From Edolisoma coerulescens (taxonomy: Eukaryota > Chordata > Aves > Passeriformes > Campephagidae), in contig VWZW01007084.1 of the NCBI GenBank assembly GCA_013397115.1, positions 31,840 through 95,839 of the forward strand: a stretch of DNA of 64,000 bases, given 5' to 3'. The notes beneath the pieces are model-generated. The model did not search any database. It saw only the letters and a program-made list of their open reading frames with translations, and had not been told where the DNA came from. The position numbers were made by a program, and so were the translations under genes. Shown piece after piece: positions 36,461 to 50,324 of the stretch. Numbering within the stretch: the stretch's first letter is position 1; each line of letters begins with the position of its first letter.

Positions 36461-38867
36461 GTTATTCCTTTCCATCCAAAGTTTCCATGGGGACAGAGAG
36501 ATTGAAAAGATCAACTAGGAGGTTGCAATATGTCTCTGAGCAATGGGCATAACAAAATGCATGCAAGTGTGGGAGAGAGTGGTTTCCCTTCATGTTCAAG
36601 AGTCTAAGGAATGATTGTGATCCAAGAGTGTGTAGCTGTTTTCCAGCTGCTCCTCAGCTTCCATGTTTCACCACTGCTCATCCCCATGCCTGAGAGAGAG
36701 GAATACCCACCTACGCAGGGGGCTGTTGCTGCACTGTGTACAAACAGCTGTACAGCTGTGCACTTCCCACTTTGCCACATGCAGGATACAGCTCCCAGCC
36801 TGTCAGTAAGTCCCTGGGAACTTCCTTGTGTCTGGCCCTGATGCTGGAAGGAAAACATCCAGAAACGTTGCAGGCACGTGTGATTGCTCTGTTACCTTGA
36901 TTTTCATCGACTTGCCTCAGAACTGAATTTGCCTCAGTGGCCATAATGATTCTAACCTGTAATTGTGGGTTTTAAATAAGGTGTCAAAAATGTATCAAAA
37001 GCAGCTGAGCACGATGAAAGCCAATTAAATATGATGATGAAAGATCTAAAGAGCTTTATGAAAATAGACTAGATTGCCTCTTGAATGATTATCTCTGCTT
37101 GAATACAGAGATGCTTTAAATAAAGCTTGTCTTTCTCAGAAAGTGTTGCCTTCAAAATAAATTTCTAGTTCTTAAGAAAATGAAATTACAGGAGGGATAT
37201 CTTTTCATAACTATCTTACACTGCAGAGTTATGATATACTGAGAACAATACCACAGTAACTAAAAAGGTACACATGTAGCAGGTTTGTATAAAAAAATTA
37301 CATAAATGTTTGCAATATGGCCTGAAGTGCTATCATTACTGCTTGGGGAACAAAAACTTTTCACCAGGGATAACTACAGCTGCCAAAAATCAACTATTAT
37401 GTAATAGCTGGGGGGGAAAAAATGAGTGAAAGAGGGAGAGGAAAAAAAAACCCCATTCTGCATCTCCTCATGGTCCCTGGAGTATCTATCCAGACCAGAT
37501 GTTAGGAGGGAAGGATGTGCTTGTGTTGCCTGCTGCACAACAAATGATTGTGCTTTTTGCAATAGGGTAAATAGAGAGGGGACAGAAAGGCTGGGGTACT
37601 CATTATCATGGAAAGCAATGGGCAGGACGAACCTCCTGTTCTTAATTGTAGGTCTCACCTTCAGAGGATGAGGGGCTGGGATGTTTGGTAAATTGACTCC
37701 TCTCTTTTTGTGCCTTGGCCACCTCTATGATGGCTTAAGCCAAATTGCAATTATGCATTATTTGGAGTCATGTTAAAAACGGACTCATTAATTTTAAAAT
37801 CATAACAGTCCTGTTAATAGATATTAGTTATTATACATTGCTGTGCAGTAAGATAGTTGTTATAAACTACATTTGTATCTGCTTTGCAGATAAAAAAAAA
37901 AGTGCATTTGGAAAACAGTTCTCCAACGACAAAAACTCCACTAATAAAACATATTCCACTTCCTGCTTAAGCTATACTGTTCTGAGGCACTTACCACCCA
38001 CATAGCTCAGTAGCATGAAGGCAGTGAACTTCAGAGCTCAGAGAGGGACCAGCAAAAAAAAATGCTCTTCAGCTGTTAAAGCAACACACCATTTTGCTGG
38101 GCCTGAGAAAAGGATGGACAAGTAGCAGGAGAGTTAATGTCAGGAAATAATAATAACACTAATACTTCACTAATTACTCTTTTCCTCTGCACTCGATCAA
38201 AAGTGAGATTAGGAATGCAGCTAACCAAAAAATAAACCCCCAAAAATTTATGTTAAGAATAAGAGGATGCATCTGTTTCCTGCCTTAGCCAGCTCTGCTC
38301 ACCCCTGCCATCAGAATAGCTGCACCGAGACGTGAAGTTCCGAAGATTAAAGCTGAGGGCCACTATTTTTACTCAGAAGAACTCCAGAATATGCGTAAGA
38401 GTAGTTTATTATGTCATCTCTGCCTGTGACAATGCAGAAGTGCTGCCAAATGGGGAAACTCCTAATTGTGAAAATCTCATTTGAGTGAATGCAAGTAAGA
38501 GATTAAGGAAATATCTGTCCCCAAAGAGTTCTTTATGCCATTTCTGGAAGTCAAAAAGATGAGCTTACCATGGATTTAAGTAAGCACAGCACTGACATTT
38601 GGCTTTAGCAGGACTTTGCCAGTTTGTCCAATGTGTCTCAGCTCCTACAGTGGAAAGCCTTTTCAGTATTTTAGATCTGGAAAAGAGACATTTTGAAAAT
38701 GGACTCCTCCATTTAATTTTTCTTCTACATACTTCCCGTTTTGGCCTGTTGGCAAGATTTCTTAAAAGATGAAAATTGCTAGCAAAAACTATCGGAGTGG
38801 GAATACCTAGTCACACTGACAACTTACAACCATCTGTTACTGGTTACTCATGAGTGGTTGGAGTCCC
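36461..38867. other. Noncoding stretch, no gene identified
   Basis: Unique, AT-rich sequence. Nothing with protein similarity. An AGGGGGC word near 36,717 is a weak CTCF-like match and is not annotated. Confidence 0.55.
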
Positions 38868-39030
38868 CTTTGTGCTAAGCACTTCATGCATGCATAGCAA
38901 ATGAGAAAGTGCCTGCCCCAAATAGCTCAGAACAGACAGAGCTAAGATTTGCCCAAGACTGCAAGATGTACATGGCAGAATTGGGAAATGAGCCCAGGTT
39001 CTCTCATTTCAAATCCAATTCCAATTCATC
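38868..39030 (+). mobile_element. Ancient amniote retroposon piece (L3/CR1- or MIR-like)
   Basis: Recognisable word order: TTTGTGCTAAGCACTTCA, GTGCCTGCCCCAAATAGCTC, GATTTGCCCAAGACTGCAAG, GGCAGAATTGGGAAATGAGC, CCAGGTTCTC. In other amniotes the same words occur as 'gtgctaagcac', 'tgccccaaagagctt', 'acttgcccaaggtcac' and 'gaacccaggtctc' in one old interspersed repeat. The copy is heavily diverged. Confidence 0.5.
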
Positions 39031-39713
39031 TTTCTAGATGAAATGGATTGGAAACTGTCCTATGTCTGTAAGGAAAAAAGTTCTGCACCACTGACAAATA
39101 CACACAGGGTTTTGGTAGTCTGTGGCTAAACATGGGAGGATGTCCTGATGCTGTGAAGGAAAAGGCTAAATTATTGTTTAAGCTGAATGAAGGTGGAGGC
39201 TCTGATACTGTCCATAGCAGCAGAAATAATCACTTTGTTTCACACAGGCTATTCTCCCTGTGAAGCCTCCTGTCCTAAATGAAATAAGAGTGGGTTTTGT
39301 CATCCTTTTACCCCCTTCCCTAATATAAGCCCCATGACTTTCTGTCATTCTAGCAACTTTCTATCTTCAAAATGCCTGAACCAGGTTTCTACAAATCAGA
39401 AAAACATTTGGAACCCTTTTTAGTTGTCTTGTTTGGGTTTGGGTGGGTTCTTCATCCAGTATCTGAGAATCTGATTGGGCAGAGCTCTGAGTGGGGAGGA
39501 AGAAAGGGAGAAAAGATCCCTGCTCAAATAAGCAGCCTGGTCCTGCTCCTCCTTGCCCAAAAGATCTGCTAATATCACAGCACCTTTGTTGTAGATCTCC
39601 ATAACATCTTGAACCATTAATATACAGCACCTGCTGTTACTGCACTCCTAACTCACACAGTCAGATGGAACAAATCCCAGCCCAGGGATATTCCTGGATT
39701 ACTGGTATATATG
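39031..39713. other. Noncoding stretch
   Basis: Unique sequence without a recognisable gene, repeat or regulatory motif. Confidence 0.5.
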
Positions 39714-39862
39714 CCCCATGCCTGGGAGCGTTCAAGGCCAGGTTGGATGGAGCTCTGAGCTACCTGGTCTAGTGAAAGATATCTCTGCCCATAGCAGGGG
39801 GGTTGGAACGAGATGCTGTTGAAGGTCCCTTCCAACCCAAAGCATTCTATGCTTCCATTGGA
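39714..39862 (+). mobile_element. CR1 LINE, extreme 3' end
   Basis: About 150 bases of the CR1 3' untranslated region: TTCAAGGCCAGGTTGGATGG, CTACCTGGTCTAGTG, TGCCCATAGCAGGGGGGTTG, GTCCCTTCCAACCC and the terminus AGCATTCTATGCTTCC. It is a very short, 5'-truncated insertion with no coding sequence, plus-strand sense. It resembles the 36.2 kb copy's family less than the common 'gcagggggttggaactagatgatc' subfamily. Confidence 0.93.
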
Positions 39863-42800
39863 GGCTCAGAGCCTGGGAGGTGCAGGAAGTCCAGAGAAGC
39901 CATGTGCAGGAATTGCAGGTATTGGTGCAGCGATTCCTTCTGTAGCAGGCAAACAGCAGGAGCTGTCGTGTTCCCAAGGAGAGAGGTCTCTGTTTGTGCA
40001 GCCAGGTCTGTTTCTCACAGCCATTCCATACAGGAACAGAGAGGTCACAACTACTACTGCAGGCCAGGAGCTGTGGCAGTGACCATGCAGCTGGTCTATG
40101 CTATGTCGGCCTTAATGTTGTGTCACCACCGACTCTGGAGCCCAGGCAGTCCTCACACAGAGCTCTTTTGCCCCAGCTTGGCAAGGAATTAGTTTTTGGA
40201 ACCAAAAGGCTCTTAATTGTAATGTAAATGAAGAACCATGGAAGGTGATGCCTGGGTTTTTGACAGCATGATTCACAGTGGTTACTTTTGTCCTTTCAAT
40301 GGAAGCGATGTAATTAGGGAAAGTACAGTCAGATCGAGTTTGCCTTGCAGGAGGAGACAGAGCTACAGTGATGAAGCACATAACAGAGCAGTGGAAAATC
40401 AGCCCTCCTCCACAGTTCATGCCGCACTCACAGTGTCAGCTTTGAACTATTCTGCAGTGTATTTTGAATAACACATTACATACACGCCTGGGATAAAACA
40501 TAGGAACCTTAACACTACAGTGACTGGATTTTGTAAGTGGTTAACTCATAAATCCTCTTAATGAAACAAATGCATCCAGGCTGAAGATTGAGGTTGGTTT
40601 TAGGATTTTATTTTTAAAGTCACTATTGCCAAATTTTAACTGTAAGGGAAGGTGTTACATGTGGGGTTTCTAATGTTACTGCTCAGCCTGCAATGAGATT
40701 ATGGTATTGTTAAAATGAAGGAATTCCTGTTCCGTGGTGTTGTTTTTGGCTGATCCTGTATTGTGAGCTAACTTCATGTGATGTATGTTCTTTAGAACAA
40801 ATTTCCTTCAATTCATCAGCAGAGGTTCAAGCTGCTCTGCTAAGAGTTTGTGACATTTTTTTGGAAGTAGTTATGAGCTCGCCAATGCAAAGTTAACAGA
40901 TTGTCGAGAACACTCCCTTGGGAGTGACGTTTCTAATTTTTCTTTATCCTTTATCTTTTGTTTATACTCTTTTCCCTTTCAAGACTACATCTTTCTAGCC
41001 CAGAAAAACTGTTGTGTGGAGCTTTTGACACAGTCCTAGAGAGCAGCAGAACAACCCAGACCAGAGAAGAATATTTTAATTATCCACTAGAATGAAGGCC
41101 TTGAGCAGCAGAGATTCAAGAGCAAACCTTCAGTCTGTTCCTGGCTTTCTCTCAGACTCATTGGATAATCATGGTCAATTGATTACGGTGGGGTATTTCA
41201 AACCCAACCATAAAGACAACCAGCAAATTATCAATGGGGCAATTGATACAGAACCAGCAGGTCACCTGGGGAATTACCTCTCATTAAAAATAGGTTTGTG
41301 TTCCTATGCTTCACAAAGGGCAGAAGCAGCCAACACACAGAGTAAAACTGGAATGAGCTCTTTGACAGAGTATTCTGGGTCATGACAAGAGTATGCCATT
41401 AAGTATTTAGTCAGGGGAAAGAGGTATGTGATTGTAGGTAACATAGCTAAGTCATCAGTCTTGGTAATTACAGGTAAGAAACCAGTATACTCAGCCAAGC
41501 AGTGGAGAAAGATGGATTAAAATAATATGGTGTCAATAAGAAAAAGAAGTGACAAACGCTTTTGCTTTCAAGCTAAAGAATGCTTGCTCTTTGTTTTGCA
41601 TTGAAGATCTTTATATTTTATACAAATGGACCGTTTTGAAAAATTCTAATTGGCTCACTTAATATAAATGCCTGTCAAGTCTCTTCAAATCCTTTGAGAA
41701 AGGTAGAGGGGACTAGGAAGATGAAAAAAACAATGGAAACAGTTAATGAATGACCTTGTCGTGTAGTCCTGTTCAAACATACACTTTCCTCAACAAGTGC
41801 AGTAAACTGCAGCTTTGAATTGGATACGGAAAGAAATATCCCCCCTGAAAAGTAAGATTTAGCTCAGCTGTGAAAGCTGCTCTCTTCACTGTGGCGACAA
41901 CAGGAATACAAGAGCTTCACGTTCCCCTTTTATATGTTTAACCTTTGACAAAAAGGTTAAACACTTTCCTCACAACTGACTCACATCAGGAAACGCAAGA
42001 ACTCCACTCTGCAGATGAAGCCTGGCTAGCTGACAATGCAATGTCAGCATCCAAGTGCATTAAGACAAGGATTCCTTGTGCAGTTCCTAGCACTGCTACA
42101 GGGGCAGGAAGTGGGTCAGCAAGAGGGTCTTTTACAGACAGGAGGGAGATGAAATGGTGCCGGGAACAATAAGGAAGTTCAGGGTGGAGGGAGAATTAGT
42201 TCCAATTACAAACATCTCACTGAGATCTATTTTAAACACATTGAGGTATTAAAATCCCCCTAGCAACATAGCAGGAAAGTTTACAAAACATCAAATGGAA
42301 TATCTATGAAAGCTTTCCGTGTTGTCCATTCTTTGTCTTATGGATATTTTAGGGCCAGATTCTCATCTGGTGTCAATACGCCTAATTCCCTTCACTTGGC
42401 TGATGAATGTAAGCTCGAGTTTGGCTGGATGTGTTGGTTTGTTCATTGGAAGACTGGTGGCCAAACTCCTGAACCACAGCAGCTCCAAAGTCAATCAATT
42501 CTGCAAGTACTTGATATGTCAAGAATTCAGCGCTGGGGACCAGATAGGGCCATTGATTCTTAGTGCCCTAAATGGTTCAAGATCTCCAACAGGATAAATC
42601 CAGGCCCTGTCAGGTGGGACAGAGTTGCCTATGGAGTGCTGAAGAACAAGTACTGGAGGAAATGAGGAAGTGCTGAGCAGGGACATCTACCCAGGATAAA
42701 GCACAAAGAAATGATCGGAGCTCAGTCCAAGGGTGACTCCTCACCTTATCTTAATATTTGGAGGGGTCACCTACACAGGTAAGAGTGTACCTGCACACCC

Positions 42801-44421
42801 AGCATAGTGCACACCCAGGAGTGCAGTTCCTCTACATGGAGTATGCTGGGGAGTGGGAAGAGAAGGGAAATTGTTAGGAACATGGCAGTCAGCACCTGGA
42901 AGTAAGGTCTGCCTGCATCCATGGCCAGACCATGGCTAGTATGACAGCCAGGCAACAGAGATCCTGGAAACGTCTTGGTGGGGCAGATGGTGCTACTCCC
43001 CTTCCCCCATACTCGGTGAGGGAAAGGGGAATGTGAAGAACCAAGCACTGTTTTCAGGAGCAGATCCTCTCTGAGGTGACCCCTGAGCTTGCCATCTGCC
43101 CCAAATTAATCTCTCTTCTCTAGTCCCCACTGCTCTGTTCAACCTTCTTCCTTCTGTATCTTGGTCTGACTCATTCTTCCCTGGCAGAGGAAAACCCACT
43201 AGAAAAAGTCATAGTGCCCCAGGACTTTTTGCTCTGCCAGGCTTCCTAGCTGCTGCACCTTTCCCTGCTGCTCACAACCAGCCCACCCCACTGCTCTGCT
43301 CACCCTGCTCACGACATCACGTCTCCTCATTCAGTCCGTGCTTTTGGTGGCAACAGCACAGAGGGGGATATTTCTCCTGCCTGAAGCCTGCATTTTGGGG
43401 TAGAAGGGTGAGCTGGCACCTCTGTTTGGCCTAGGACATGAGAGCTCTTGCAAACCACAGCACAGTGTAAGGAGCTTAGGAAATGGTCGTGGCCAAGTTC
43501 CCAGTTCCCTTCTGCACAGTGAGGCAATTGTGAAACTCTGTAGCTCAGCACAGCATGGGATGGTGTCCCAGAGTTGTCCAAAAGTACGCCCTCCAAGACA
43601 ATGTGCAGAGAAGATGTGAGGAAGAGGCCGTTCCAGGCCTCCCTTGACTCAGAAGGAACAGAATTGCTTGTCACAGCAGCACAGACCCCTTCAGCCAAGT
43701 TGGTGTGGATGCAGAATTCACAGCATATTAGGGCATGGAGATGGAGTCTTCTCTGGATTGAACCTACAAGGAGGTGATCCTAAACCATTAAATAAAATTA
43801 TAGAATAAAATCAGATCTCTAGGTGTCATCTGCCCAGCATATCTAGAGATTACAACGCTGTGCTGAGGGTCTATCTCCTACAGCCCTCGTTATGTATGCA
43901 ATGTAGCAAAGGGTAAATCCTAGCTCTGGAACCTTGTGGGACTTCTCACTTTAAGGGAAGCAGAAACTGGCTTTTGATAAGCGATTCAATGTCCCTCTGA
44001 CATCAAAGCCATATAAATGGAAAGGAACTCTTCTGCATTTGAAGAGTATTCAAAAAAAGAGGTGTTTTCTTTGGCACTGGGATGAAGAGTTGAACAGGTA
44101 TTGCCAGTACACTGATCTGCAGCACCCGTTGCATTGCACAGTGCTAAAGGGGACACAGCCACCACCTCAGTGTCCCACAGCAGACCCACCCTGCAGTAAA
44201 CTACAGGGTTATACTGGCTCTACAAACGGCACTATGGTGGCAACCACCATATTCCAAAAGCATCACATACCCAGGCTCCAGCGTTTTCGTATCAGCTGTG
44301 CCCATCCTGCCCCTCTCACAAGCAGCGTTTTGAGCCAAATATTTTACATGAAGCCCACAGCATCTGCCACAGAAATTGTCATAGTAACGCTGCGTTTCCT
44401 GCAGCTTGGTATACGATGCAG
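39863..44421. other. Noncoding stretch, no gene identified
   Basis: Unique sequence. A strong isolated acceptor-like site (pyrimidine tract ending at 40,983) and donor-like sites at 41,424 and 41,474 bracket a 97-codon ATG frame (41,092-41,385) that has no recognisable domain. A segment at 42,352-42,405 resembles a word repeated in reptile genomes (see findings). Confidence 0.5.
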
Positions 44422-44440
44422 CAGGCACCAGGTGGCGATA
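44422..44440 (+). promoter_or_regulatory. Candidate CTCF binding site
   Basis: CAGGCACCAGGTGGCGATA fits the vertebrate CTCF core (CCACCAGGGGGCGC-like), with the accepted AGGTGGC variant and a correct CACCAG left half. It sits in a short CpG-containing stretch (about 44,370-44,490) that differs from its AT-rich flanks. Sequence match only. Confidence 0.4.
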
Positions 44441-45139
44441 TCATTACAAGATTAGCTGCGACATCACAAAATCGTGTTGTAGTAGAAGCGTTAAAACTGT
44501 TACCTAGACACTGTCATTTATCATTATTGATCCAAAATGAAAATTTTATCACTCTCTAGCAACTGCCTGATTTGTCATGCACAAACTTCCTGATCCTCTG
44601 TCACGGGATGGGTTTGACCTTTAAAAGACCAAAAGGGAGCTTACGTCGGTGTGGGATAACTGACAGCTTTCAGCAGGAATTTCTGAGACAGGTTCTGAGT
44701 GGGTTTGCTCGTGGTTTTGTGTGCACACGCACATGTGTGTTTCAAAGAGCCAGAATGACTCGTGAATGGGCAGAATGAACTCCTGCCCTGCTCGTGGAAA
44801 TGGCAGGCACTGTGCACCACCGTACTTTGCAACAATTCTCCACTGGGGGAGAAAGGGGGGGAAAGGAGTGGGTAGAACAGTCATGTAAGGGCTGACTCAG
44901 TGAACAAATGCTCACTTAGTGGAACAAGCAGAAGAAAGTAATAAGACAGTAAGGAACATCCCAGCTTGCTGGCTGGAATAGCTGGCACCAAGCACTCAGA
45001 CCTGCAGCACTAATGGGCTCTCCAAATCAGGATCAGGAGCAAACAGACCTCAGGCCTGTTTCTCCTCTCATCAGGAGTAGCAGATTAAAGTCAGCAGAGC
45101 TATTCTGACATACATTCCCATATCTGGTTGCCAGATGGG

Positions 45140-45290
45140 AAATAAGCAACACATTTTTAAGAGTGAGAGTGACTAACCATTGGAACAGACTAGCATGGGA
45201 AGCAGCAGACTCTCTGTTTCTGAGCCCAAACTGGATGCCTGCTTTGTGCAGGCTGTGTTTTAGGGAGACACACAAAGCTCATTGTGAGGA
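45140..45290 (+). mobile_element. Old CR1-like LINE 3' fragment
   Basis: AGAGTGACTAACCATTGGAA followed by CAGACTAGCATGGGA, a 'CTGTTTCTGAGCCC' stretch and AAACTGGATGCCTGCTTTG follows the order of an old amniote CR1 3' coding region (gtgattaaccattggaacaa, aagactggatgtctttct). No octamer tail is visible. Moderate support because the match is short and diverged. Confidence 0.5.
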
Positions 45291-48200
45291 CAGCAGCCTA
45301 AGGTCTGTGATTAGAGAACATACTATTCAATCTGGCTCTTAATTCTATTAATCTGTAACAGTCCAGAGCCTATAAGAGGAGAACTGGGCCCTGCACTATT
45401 GTTTCCCAAGTGGGTGCATGGACCAAGCTTCTGGTGTATTTGCAATGCAGAATTCAAAGTTCAATTTTTTCATAACTCATCTACTGGTGTAATCATATAA
45501 TTTGAAATTCACATTAGCTCATCTAAACTGGTTATAATAGAAGTTAATTATCTTCCTGGTTTTTGGAATTGGTACCTTTGTTCTATGTTGTGATTTTGGA
45601 TAAGCAGGATAAAGCTTAATTTACAGGCAAAATCAGTGACCCCAACTCTTCTGTTTTATTATTGCATTTCTGCTGGTTAATCCCACTTAAGATTCCAGCC
45701 ACATTTCAGGAGATGAACAAAAACTGTTGAGGTATTATTTGCCTCTCTCTGCAATAAAGTACAATTTTGAAAGTTCAAAATATATAATATCAATGTCAAA
45801 GATTCATTTCCACATCAGCTCTTCCAGATGGCAAAGCCTGTGAGGTAGTTAAAGACCATTTCTTGTCAAAAAGACATATAATTCTCTCCAAACAATTAAT
45901 ACAGTTTGAAAATGTTTGTCTTTGTGTCCTCACATACATGAACTGTGGTACAAGAATATCCAATGAAGATGGGTCCATGCTACTGTAAATAGCAACTGGC
46001 GAAACTGATTCAGGAAACTTCATCAGCTGAGTTTTTTAAAAAGTTCTGGATGAACCAACTTCTGATAAATGAGCTAAATTGTGCCTACACTTTCATTTCC
46101 TTTTAGCAACAATGAACATGCCACCAGCCATAACGTTTTGCACTGGCTCAATTAATCCTGACAGTCTGGTGCATGGAAGAGGTGAGATATCATATCTCTG
46201 AACTGTGACATTTTATTCTTGGTGTTTTGTTATTATTCATTCAGTATTCATTGCAGGGCATCTCATCTTGATTAATGCAGTGGATATTCATGTGGATTTC
46301 CCTTTATTTCAATTAAAACTGCATTATAATTCACAACTGGCATAACTAATTGAAATACTGCTTCTTTTTTCAACCACATAATCTATTCATTACAAAAGTA
46401 TGTAACAGTCTTATTGTCTGCTCATTAGGAAGTTGCATGCAAAGAATAGACAAGAACTCTGTTTCTTGAAATAAAAGAGATGAAAAGCTTATTTTCTTCT
46501 GCCATTTAAATATATAGATGGATGTGAATACTTGTGAACTTCCCATTCACACATGTGCCCGTCTCCATCTCCGAGCATCACTGCACATAAAAAAGGAACA
46601 ATTCTGTTCAGAAAGGAGTGGTCCAGAGCAGTCCCAGGACTCCTTACTGAACTGTGTGCAAGAGAACACAGCACTTTGTGTCTGTCCATCCACAAGCTCC
46701 ATTCCCAGTCACCGTGACATCCTGCCCCTCATGTAAAACAGCTGAAGCTATTTGAGATCTCAGCTGCCTTCTGCCTTTAGAGTTCAGCATAAAAGACAAC
46801 TTCTGTACTGCTCCCAGGCAGACAAGCCTGAATCCCCAAAGGACCGACTGTGCTAGAGCAGGCTGAAACGCTTCTCTCTGCCACCACAGGACCCAGCCTG
46901 TCAGTCCTGGTGTTCAGAAAAAGCTGGCTCCTTCCAAAACCTCAGCTTTGGGCCCCAAGTGCGTTTTTCAAATTTTGAGATCAGACAAAGATCCATGTAA
47001 TTGATGTCATTCAGGGATTAAGTCATGTGCTTTGGTCAATATGGTGAATGAGCCTACTTTTGGTCCCTATTTCACACAGTGCTGCAGAAAGTGGACTCTT
47101 CTGTTCTCAGAATTTCTACTCCTGCCTGCACATTTGCACTCTTGGGTCATTGCCCCTTTTCTTGAACAGTGTGGTTTTTTCTGCTTCAAACAATAAACCA
47201 AACTAAGCATTTCCTCACAGTACTCTTCTAGTTTTACCATCTTTCTTTACATTGAACAGGATTTAAAAACTTGTTCCAAACCCATTTTTGTCAGTCTTGC
47301 ACTGCACCAAAGTTAAAAGGTACATTTTCTGGGGTAGGCAGATACTCATTCCCTTTTCAGTTACTGGTGTGCTTTGAAAAGCAAGAACAACAGACAGCTA
47401 TTTCAGCAGAGCCCAGATTAAGCTGTGTTTTCCTGGAAAAATATATTACCAAGCAGTAACAAACACAGCTGTTTGGTTTTTGTTTTGGGTCAGGTGGTAG
47501 GAGTTCTGAAATTAATTCAATCTCCAAGATTCAAATCCTGAATGAACATAAATAATGTGAAAATCTACCACTTGGGAAATTACAGTATATGTTCTTTTTT
47601 CACAGCCTCTCTTTTAGGAACAAATTCTACTTGCTATTACAGCAATGTAAATTCACAGCAATAGCACTGGTGGTGATCTTGCACTGAAGTATAGGCTTGT
47701 ATATCAAATTAGGGGATGGTCCTCCATCCAAAGGTGAAAGGCATTGTATGAAAAATGCTGATTACTTATTAAGAGTGGAGTGCTGCAGGGTCACTACCAG
47801 CTGAGCTAATATGTGTTTTCAGATTCCTGAGGATCACTTACTAACAAAGCTTTTAAATATATTTTAAGATACAAGTTAAAAAAAATTGAAAACCTGAAGG
47901 AAGTGTGTGTTGGTTTTGAGTATTTCTCCCCACTGCTCTGAGAAATTTCTTCAAAATCCAGGAGAAAAGCACTGTCCTGCTCTGCATCCCACCCCCCACC
48001 CCCACAGGTGCATGACTATGGGCTAGCCAGCTGTGTGATCTCTTGGACAAACCTCTGGCCCGAGGATCCCAGCAGCCAGACCCCACTGCCCCACTGCCAT
48101 GACCTCTCCTAACCTCACTCTCTGATCTCCCCATCCTGCCTCCCTCTGCCTTACTTAAACTTCAAGCCAGGAAAGTACCACTCTTTGGGGCAGTCTTGAA

Positions 48201-50324
48201 AATAAATCTCGCAAGGGACTGAATGAAGCCTGTGTCAAAACACTTGGCTTGTGCTGGTGAGTGTACACTTTTGGGTCACAGTCTGTTTGGCCAGGGCTGG
48301 CCTCCAGGAGCCATGGCCAAGCTCTAGTTGTGCTGGCAGAGCCCCTTGCAGATACCTGTCCTACAAGGACTAAAGGAGTTTCCCTGAAAGCATTGCTACA
48401 TCAGGGTGCCTTCCTCCCCACACCTCCAGCCAAACACTGTGCTATAAACCTGCCCTCAATCCATCTGCATCATCCCATGAGCATAACAGCAATCACTTAC
48501 AGCTTTCCCCCACCGATGTAATAAAGGGAAGCTGGGCTCAGTGCCCGAAGCAGGGCTTTGACTACCAGAATCAATAGACCCCAGCACCACCAAGCAAAGG
48601 TGTGTGTGGTGGGACAGCAGCACAGCCACTCTCTCCAGTGGAGCGGCAGCTGCTCCACTTGGGACTCAAATCTGGAATCTTTGGAGTGCTGCTCTTTAAC
48701 TAACAAATCAATCTCTCATACAGACTGAGTTGTTAATTAAAGAGGTTCCTTTATGCTCCAAAAATCTCATTTCAACATGCAAATCCTCCTCCTTGTTCTC
48801 TGTTCCCCTTCCTGTTGTCCTATCTTCACACCTTTGGCTCGTTATCTGAAATTGGCACCTACATTATTCTCTGTGAGGATGTAAAGGGGTCTTTTTCCTT
48901 CTGTACTATTTTTTTTCCTTTTTGGAACTGCCCTTGCCATTTTGTAGACAAGTTCCCAGCTCCAAAAGAACAGTGCATGACTGCTGTGGGTGTTATGTGA
49001 ACAGAAATTATGTCCTTTGGATTTTTACTTGAGAATTCCAGAAGGAGGCAAAATGTTGCAAATAATCTTCATAAATCATTTTAAACAAAGCTCGGGAAAT
49101 GCCATCATGATTTAGCTCTCAATATCTAAAAAAGAAGTTCACACTGTTCTATGACTCCTGTTAAGTAAGTATGTTTGCTTAAGCTGTAATTGAAAAAGTA
49201 CTGTGTTACTGTTTACATTTTCCATTTTGTATCTCCTGTCCAGGCACAGCTCACTGCTGGCAGCTCTTAATTTGTACTTGCAGTATTTCATCACCCAAAG
49301 AACAGTCCCTCTGGGGCTACGGAATAAATGGCTGGAGGGAGATAGGTACGAACCAAAACGTCTGGGGAAGGCTGGAGTGAAAAGCTGGTGACATCTATGG
49401 ACCTGTGGAGTTACTGCAGTTTCCTCTGCCCTCCCCTTTCCTCAGTCGTTCGGGATAGGAAACAACCCTTTACTCAGCGTGGGATTCCACACTTAAAACA
49501 CCAGTCTGCTTATTTGTTGTCCTGTGCTGCCTCACACACTTATTTATGTCGATACAAAATCCTGCATAAGCAGATTATTTTTTTTTTAAGGAATGCTCTT
49601 TAGAGATGGACAGCCAGACAGCAAAGAACCTGGCTTGTTTAGTCCAAGTCAGTGGTGAGCATTGGTTGGGGAGGAGATACATCCTCTACTGTAAAGTACC
49701 AGTTTTAGTAACCAATTATAAGGAAACAAAGTTAATTTTACCAACCAGAGACGCAGCTTCAGGACAGCAGCAGATGTCTTGTTACATCAACCTTTGACAA
49801 CCAAAGAGAGGCTGAAATGAGATTTGAAAACAAAAATAACAGCACTTAGAGCACAAGAGTAAAGTTTAGGAGTTTGTGATAATTCCCCTTACTGACCTGC
49901 CACTAGGCTTAAAGGCCGGGTAGTGGATGAGCTGGTTTTGAGCTGTTTTGTGAGCATATGCAGTTATAAAATTCTCTCTTGCGTCATTGGTTTTCAATGA
50001 GGAAAACAGTTGTCTATAGTCAAGTCTATTTACTTGTATTTCTCCCAAGTAAGTTTTATACTGTTCAATAAAAGCTCACCTGTCTCCATAAAAAGATAAA
50101 TTATACTTATTTAGTATATAAAAGCAATAACAGCACATCCCACATTAATTTCAAGGTGTTAAAAATAAATAATTTACCAACTTATACCTATTTTTACTTC
50201 TGTATTTATTGCTTAGCTGCCCCAGGAGGGCTTGGGTTCCAATACATCTCTTTAGTGAGAAATGGCCTCAGTCTAGGTGCTCTGATACAAGACAGAGAGA
50301 AAAAATATTATCATCCTTTTTTCT
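45291..50324. other. Noncoding stretch with one plus-strand exon candidate
   Basis: Unique AT-rich sequence. The only item of note is the splice-bounded segment 46107-46181. Open frames of 60-90 codons have no family resemblance. Confidence 0.5.
46107..46181 (+). other. Candidate 75-base exon, plus strand
   Basis: A strong acceptor (TTTCATTTCCTTTTAG) precedes it and a good donor (GAAGAG then GTGAGA) follows. The segment is 25 codons long and open in one frame only, in phase 1-1; it includes the peptide NMPPAITFCTGSINPDS. The phase matches a second candidate at 51560-51727. No known family recognised. A chance pairing of splice-like words cannot be excluded. Confidence 0.25.

Noticed and set aside
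41092..41385. 97-codon frame starting with ATG in fair context
   Set aside because: No recognisable domain and no conserved features; a stop lies just upstream in frame. The nearby strong acceptor (40,983) could belong to a noncoding exon.
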